Shown here piece after piece: positions 7,252 through 9,727 of a DNA stretch of 9,727 nucleotides. This DNA comes from Chromatiales bacterium (GTDB lineage Bacteria > Pseudomonadota > Gammaproteobacteria > Chromatiales > Chromatiaceae), in contig JAHEIA010000068.1 of the NCBI GenBank assembly GCA_024639625.1, forward strand, positions 1 through 9,727, in the 5' to 3' direction. The position numbers were made by a program, and so were the translations under genes. The notes beneath the pieces were generated by a model. That model did not search any database. It saw only the letters and a list, made by a program, of their open reading frames with translations, and was not told the origin of the DNA. Within the stretch, counting starts at the first letter, position 1. The number at the start of each line of letters is the position of its first letter.

Positions 7252-8100
7252 ATGGCAAAGAAAAGCGAAAAGGCCGGGGGCAAGAAGGCGAAACGGGAGA
7301 TAGAAAAAGCGACGAAAAAGAAAAAGCTTTCTACCGAGAAATACGAATCCGAGTTGGAGAGGCTGCAGGGCGAGCTGGTGAAGCTGCAATACTGGGTCAA
7401 GCAAACCGGCCAGCGCGTCGTTATCGTGTTCGAGGGACGGGATGCGGCCGGCAAGGGCGGTGTCATTAAGCGCATCACCGAACGCGTGAGCCCACGGACC
7501 TTTCGGGTCGTGGCATTACCCGCGCCGACGGAGCGGGAAAAGACCCAGATGTATATCCAGCGCTATCTGAACCATTTTCCCGCGGCCGGAGAGGTCGTGA
7601 TCTTCGACCGGAGCTGGTACAACCGGCTGGGTGTCGAGCGTGTCATGGGGTTCTGCACCGATGAAGAATACGCACGTTTTCTGGAGGATGTTCCGAACCT
7701 GGAGCACTACTTCATCTACGAGGGGATCACCCTGATCAAATACTGGTTTGATGTGGGAATGGAAGAGCAGGAGAGGCGTTTCCGCTCGCGCATCGAGGAT
7801 CCGCGCAAGATTTGGAAGCTCAGCCCGATGGATCTAGAGTCCTACAAACGCTGGTACGATTACTCGAAGGCGAGGGATGCGATGCTGGCCGTAACGGATA
7901 CGGACCACGCCCCATGGCACATCGTGCGCTCGGACAATAAGAAACGGGCGCGTCTCAATTGCATCTCCCATCTTTTGAATCAGTTGCCGTACGAGGACCT
8001 GCCGCGGGAGAAGATCGATTTGGGCAAACGCAACATGAAAAACAAGTACGACGATCAAACGACGCTGAAGGGCCGCAGGTTCATTCCGGAGAAGTTTTAA
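7252..8100 (+). CDS. ppk2: Polyphosphate kinase 2 (PPK2 family, class I-like)
   Basis: This 282-residue cytoplasmic enzyme is close to the usual length of single-domain PPK2. The family transfers phosphate between polyphosphate and nucleoside diphosphates or monophosphates. Key motifs are a Walker A region EGRDAAGKGG (residues 61-70, Lys68), a Walker B region VIFDRSWYNR (Asp119, Arg120) and the lid-type stretch MEEQERRFRSRIEDPRKIWK. The later stretch APWHIVRSDNKKRARLNCI is also typical of the family. Single-domain enzymes with this layout are usually ADP- or GDP-phosphorylating class I, but exact specificity is inference. The first 26 residues are unusually basic (11 Lys, 1 Arg). That tail might touch the anionic polyphosphate, though it could also be disordered. 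The ATG is set by a strong GAGGAG 8 nt upstream. The gene appears to be its own transcription unit. Confidence 0.95.
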   Translation: MAKKSEKAGGKKAKREIEKATKKKKLSTEKYESELERLQGELVKLQYWVKQTGQRVVIVFEGRDAAGKGGVIKRITERVSPRTFRVVALPAPTEREKTQMYIQRYLNHFPAAGEVVIFDRSWYNRLGVERVMGFCTDEEYARFLEDVPNLEHYFIYEGITLIKYWFDVGMEEQERRFRSRIEDPRKIWKLSPMDLESYKRWYDYSKARDAMLAVTDTDHAPWHIVRSDNKKRARLNCISHLLNQLPYEDLPREKIDLGKRNMKNKYDDQTTLKGRRFIPEKF

Positions 8101-8282
8101 CCCGGGCATAACGCCCCTGGTATTGTCCGAGCCGCCGCTGAGGATTCGCAGGACGGGAACCGAGCGCAATACCCGGCAGCGAGAGCCCATCCGATCCGGC
8201 GGAGCCGGGATATCGAGCCCGGGGTGTTGCATTCGCACATGAACTGGATTAAAAAAGCAACATAACCTTGCGAGCGAAACCG

Positions 8283-8298
8283 AAAGCGCTTGCGCTTT
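8283..8298 (+). terminator. Perfect hairpin, possible weak terminator or leader structure
   Basis: AAAGCGC and GCGCTTT form a 7 bp perfect stem around a 2 nt TT. Only four T's in total follow the GC part, and the element is 180 nt after the PPK2 stop, so it is a poor intrinsic terminator. It could equally be a protein-binding palindrome in front of the next gene. Confidence 0.3.
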
Positions 8299-8484
8299 TG
8301 CCTAATTGCCAGTGTGTTAAAGACAGCGGATGGGCGTATCTTTTTTGCAACAGATGGCGCCGGGAGTGGATTCGAAGATGCCTGGCGGCTTCACGGGGTC
8401 TGGGTTCGCGATCACGAGAAGGCTGGAGAGAGCGTCCTAACAGTCCTATTTCAGAATAAGGGGAAAACAACGTGAAAGCGTTAC

Positions 8485-8490
8485 GGGGAG
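8485..8490 (+). promoter_or_regulatory. Ribosome binding site GGGGAG selecting ATG 8496
   Basis: GGGGAG lies 5 nt before ATG 8496. An in-frame GTG at 8472 also has a purine-rich AAGGGG 7 nt upstream, so two starts are possible. The ATG gives a more typical signal peptide length. Confidence 0.5.
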
Positions 8491-8495
8491 ACGTT

Positions 8496-9727
8496 ATGCA
8501 GCGGCCGGGGGGAAGTGCAAAGAACCGATGGGCGATCGCAGTTCCTGCTGTATTTACGCTGGTGAGCGCAACCGGTGCCTATGCCCAGATCGAGCCCCCT
8601 CCGGAGTATGTCGAGGCGGTGGAAAACTCGTCGGTAAACGGAGGAATCTTTGGCGTAGCGGTCTTCGGTACCTGCGCCACCGGCGCCAACGGGCAGAGCA
8701 GCAACCCGGCCAACCGGGCCTTCCAGGACGACTGCAACCTGCTGGTCGGCGGCTCCATACCGGATACAGAAGGTGTTTCCGACGCACTCTTGGAACTCGC
8801 GGCAGATCAGATCAACGGTGAGAATTCCGCTCCTGTCCGCCGTACGGTGAATAATATCGCGATCATCAATAACCGGTTGTCGGCGGTCCGGCTCGCCAGC
8901 GGCATGCCGGCATTCAGTGGCGATACTGCGCTTGCGGCCAACAATCCCTTTTCCGGGCAAACCGGGGGTGGTGCCAGCAGCGACGCCCAGTTTGGCCGCC
9001 TGGGTACGTTTTTCAACATCCGGTACGTGTTCGGCGACGAGGATGACACTGCCTACCAGCCCGGCTTCGATTTCGATGGTTGGGGTATTACGGCGGGTTT
9101 GGATTACCGCTTCAACGACAATTTCATCGGCGGTGTCTCCCTCAACTACGGTGACGGTAACTCGGATTTCAACAACAATCGCGGCAAGATTGATACCAGC
9201 GCCTGGGGCGGCACTCTATACGGCACCTACTTTCTGGAAAACGGGGTGTACTTGAACGGGCTGTTGGGTTATGGCCGCTTCGACTACGACATGAAACGCC
9301 GGATCGTCTATTCAGTAACCGGGGACACCGCCAACCAGACCGCCAAATCGAGCCCGGACAGCAACGCGTTTTCCGCCAGCCTCGGCGCGGGTTACAACTT
9401 TGCGAAAGATGCGCTGACCCTTTCCCCTTACCTTCGATTCGACTATCTGCAGAACAAGGTGGACAGCTACTCGGAAAACATGTCGAGCCCAACGACGACC
9501 GGCGGCAGCATGGCGCTCAATTACAGCTCGCAGAAATACAAGTCGTTCACCTCCAATCTCGGATTGCAGCTGGCGCGGGCCTTCAGCCAATCGTTCGGGG
9601 TCGTCGTCCCGCAGGTCAGCCTCGAATGGGTCCACGAGTTTGAGAACGACCAGCAGCAGGCAGGTGTCCAGTTCAAGAACGACATCAACCGCACCAACTT
9701 CTTCGTGTTGACCAACAAGCCGGATCG
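8496..9727 (+). CDS. Autotransporter beta-barrel domain outer-membrane protein, 3' end cut by window edge
   Basis: The frame is open from GTG 8472 or ATG 8496 to the window end, so the protein has at least 410 residues and no visible stop. The ATG is preferred for its GGGGAG site. Residues 1-30 form a Sec signal (basic start, hydrophobic IAVPAVFTLVS, then GAYA before QIEPPPE). A module of about 130 residues follows, with two cysteines (FGTCATG, DDCNLL) and a helical-looking part ending near NNRLSAVRLASG. I recognise this Cys-x-Cys style of N-terminal module from other short autotransporter-domain proteins. From about residue 165 the sequence alternates polar and aromatic strands (FFNIRYVFGDE, WGITAGLDYRF, WGGTLYGTYFLENGVYLNG, LSPYLRFDYLQ), typical of the autotransporter beta-domain in the outer membrane. 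The final strands are outside the window. No classical long beta-helix passenger is present. Function is unknown. Confidence 0.88.
   Translation, partial: MQRPGGSAKNRWAIAVPAVFTLVSATGAYAQIEPPPEYVEAVENSSVNGGIFGVAVFGTCATGANGQSSNPANRAFQDDCNLLVGGSIPDTEGVSDALLELAADQINGENSAPVRRTVNNIAIINNRLSAVRLASGMPAFSGDTALAANNPFSGQTGGGASSDAQFGRLGTFFNIRYVFGDEDDTAYQPGFDFDGWGITAGLDYRFNDNFIGGVSLNYGDGNSDFNNNRGKIDTSAWGGTLYGTYFLENGVYLNGLLGYGRFDYDMKRRIVYSVTGDTANQTAKSSPDSNAFSASLGAGYNFAKDALTLSPYLRFDYLQNKVDSYSENMSSPTTTGGSMALNYSSQKYKSFTSNLGLQLARAFSQSFGVVVPQVSLEWVHEFENDQQQAGVQFKNDINRTNFFVLTNKPD

Larger units (their letters stand above)
8101..8495. other. 395 nt intergenic region between PPK2 and the autotransporter gene
   Basis: No convincing gene is seen. 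The region has a locally AT-rich patch (about 8245-8266), a perfect hairpin at 8283-8298, and GGGC/GCCC and CCGGG/CCCGG short inverted repeats near 8104-8116 and 8205-8222. The promoter and any leader of the outer-membrane protein gene should lie here. No sigma-70 box pair of good quality was found. Confidence 0.5.

Noticed and set aside
8227..8254. Possible promoter TTGCAT, 16 nt spacer, TTAAAA
   Set aside because: Only about half of the positions match sigma-70 consensus in each box, so it is not better than chance in an AT-rich patch.
8290..8475. 61-residue ORF ending in a GTGA overlap with the autotransporter GTG
   Set aside because: The overlap is attractive, but the TTG start sits inside the hairpin with no ribosome site, and the protein resembles nothing I recognise. 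It could be revisited if conserved.

Overview
The window is GC-rich and densely coded. All eight genes I can support lie on the + strand. Several products are lipoproteins or carry Sec signals, and one is an outer-membrane autotransporter barrel, so the source is a Gram-negative bacterium. The GC content and gene types suggest a gammaproteobacterium, perhaps of the Chromatiales/Ectothiorhodospiraceae kind, but that placement is inference only. I see no tRNA, rRNA, CRISPR array, insertion sequence or phage gene.

Positions 1-4687 form a tight gene string. It holds the 3' part of a peptidoglycan-binding/DUF4384 protein, a small probably exported protein of unknown function (TTG start, 20 nt overlap), a 959-residue putative lipoprotein with Sel1 repeats, a very long coiled coil, an Ig-like domain and a C-terminal caspase-like (C14) protease with its His/Cys dyad intact (4 nt ATGA overlap), and an exported pentapeptide-repeat protein (6 nt gap). 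The overlaps and lack of gaps argue for one operon with coupled translation. This is the most interesting part of the window: a candidate envelope-located caspase system in which the DUF4384 partner and the pentapeptide partner are separate genes.

Positions 4817-5662 encode a lipoprotein alpha/beta hydrolase with a complete Ser-Asp-His triad. Positions 5743-6939 encode a six-transmembrane voltage-gated-like K+ channel with a C-terminal cyclic-nucleotide-binding domain. After a 312 nt gap comes a polyphosphate kinase 2 (7252-8100) with a strong ribosome binding site. A 395 nt gap containing a perfect short hairpin follows. The window ends inside an autotransporter-domain outer-membrane protein (8496 to the edge), which has a short N-terminal module in place of a long passenger.

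The first four genes probably work together at the cell envelope. The later four look like separate units (surface or periplasmic hydrolase, ion transport, polyphosphate/nucleotide metabolism, outer-membrane barrel), and the sequence does not prove a functional link among them.
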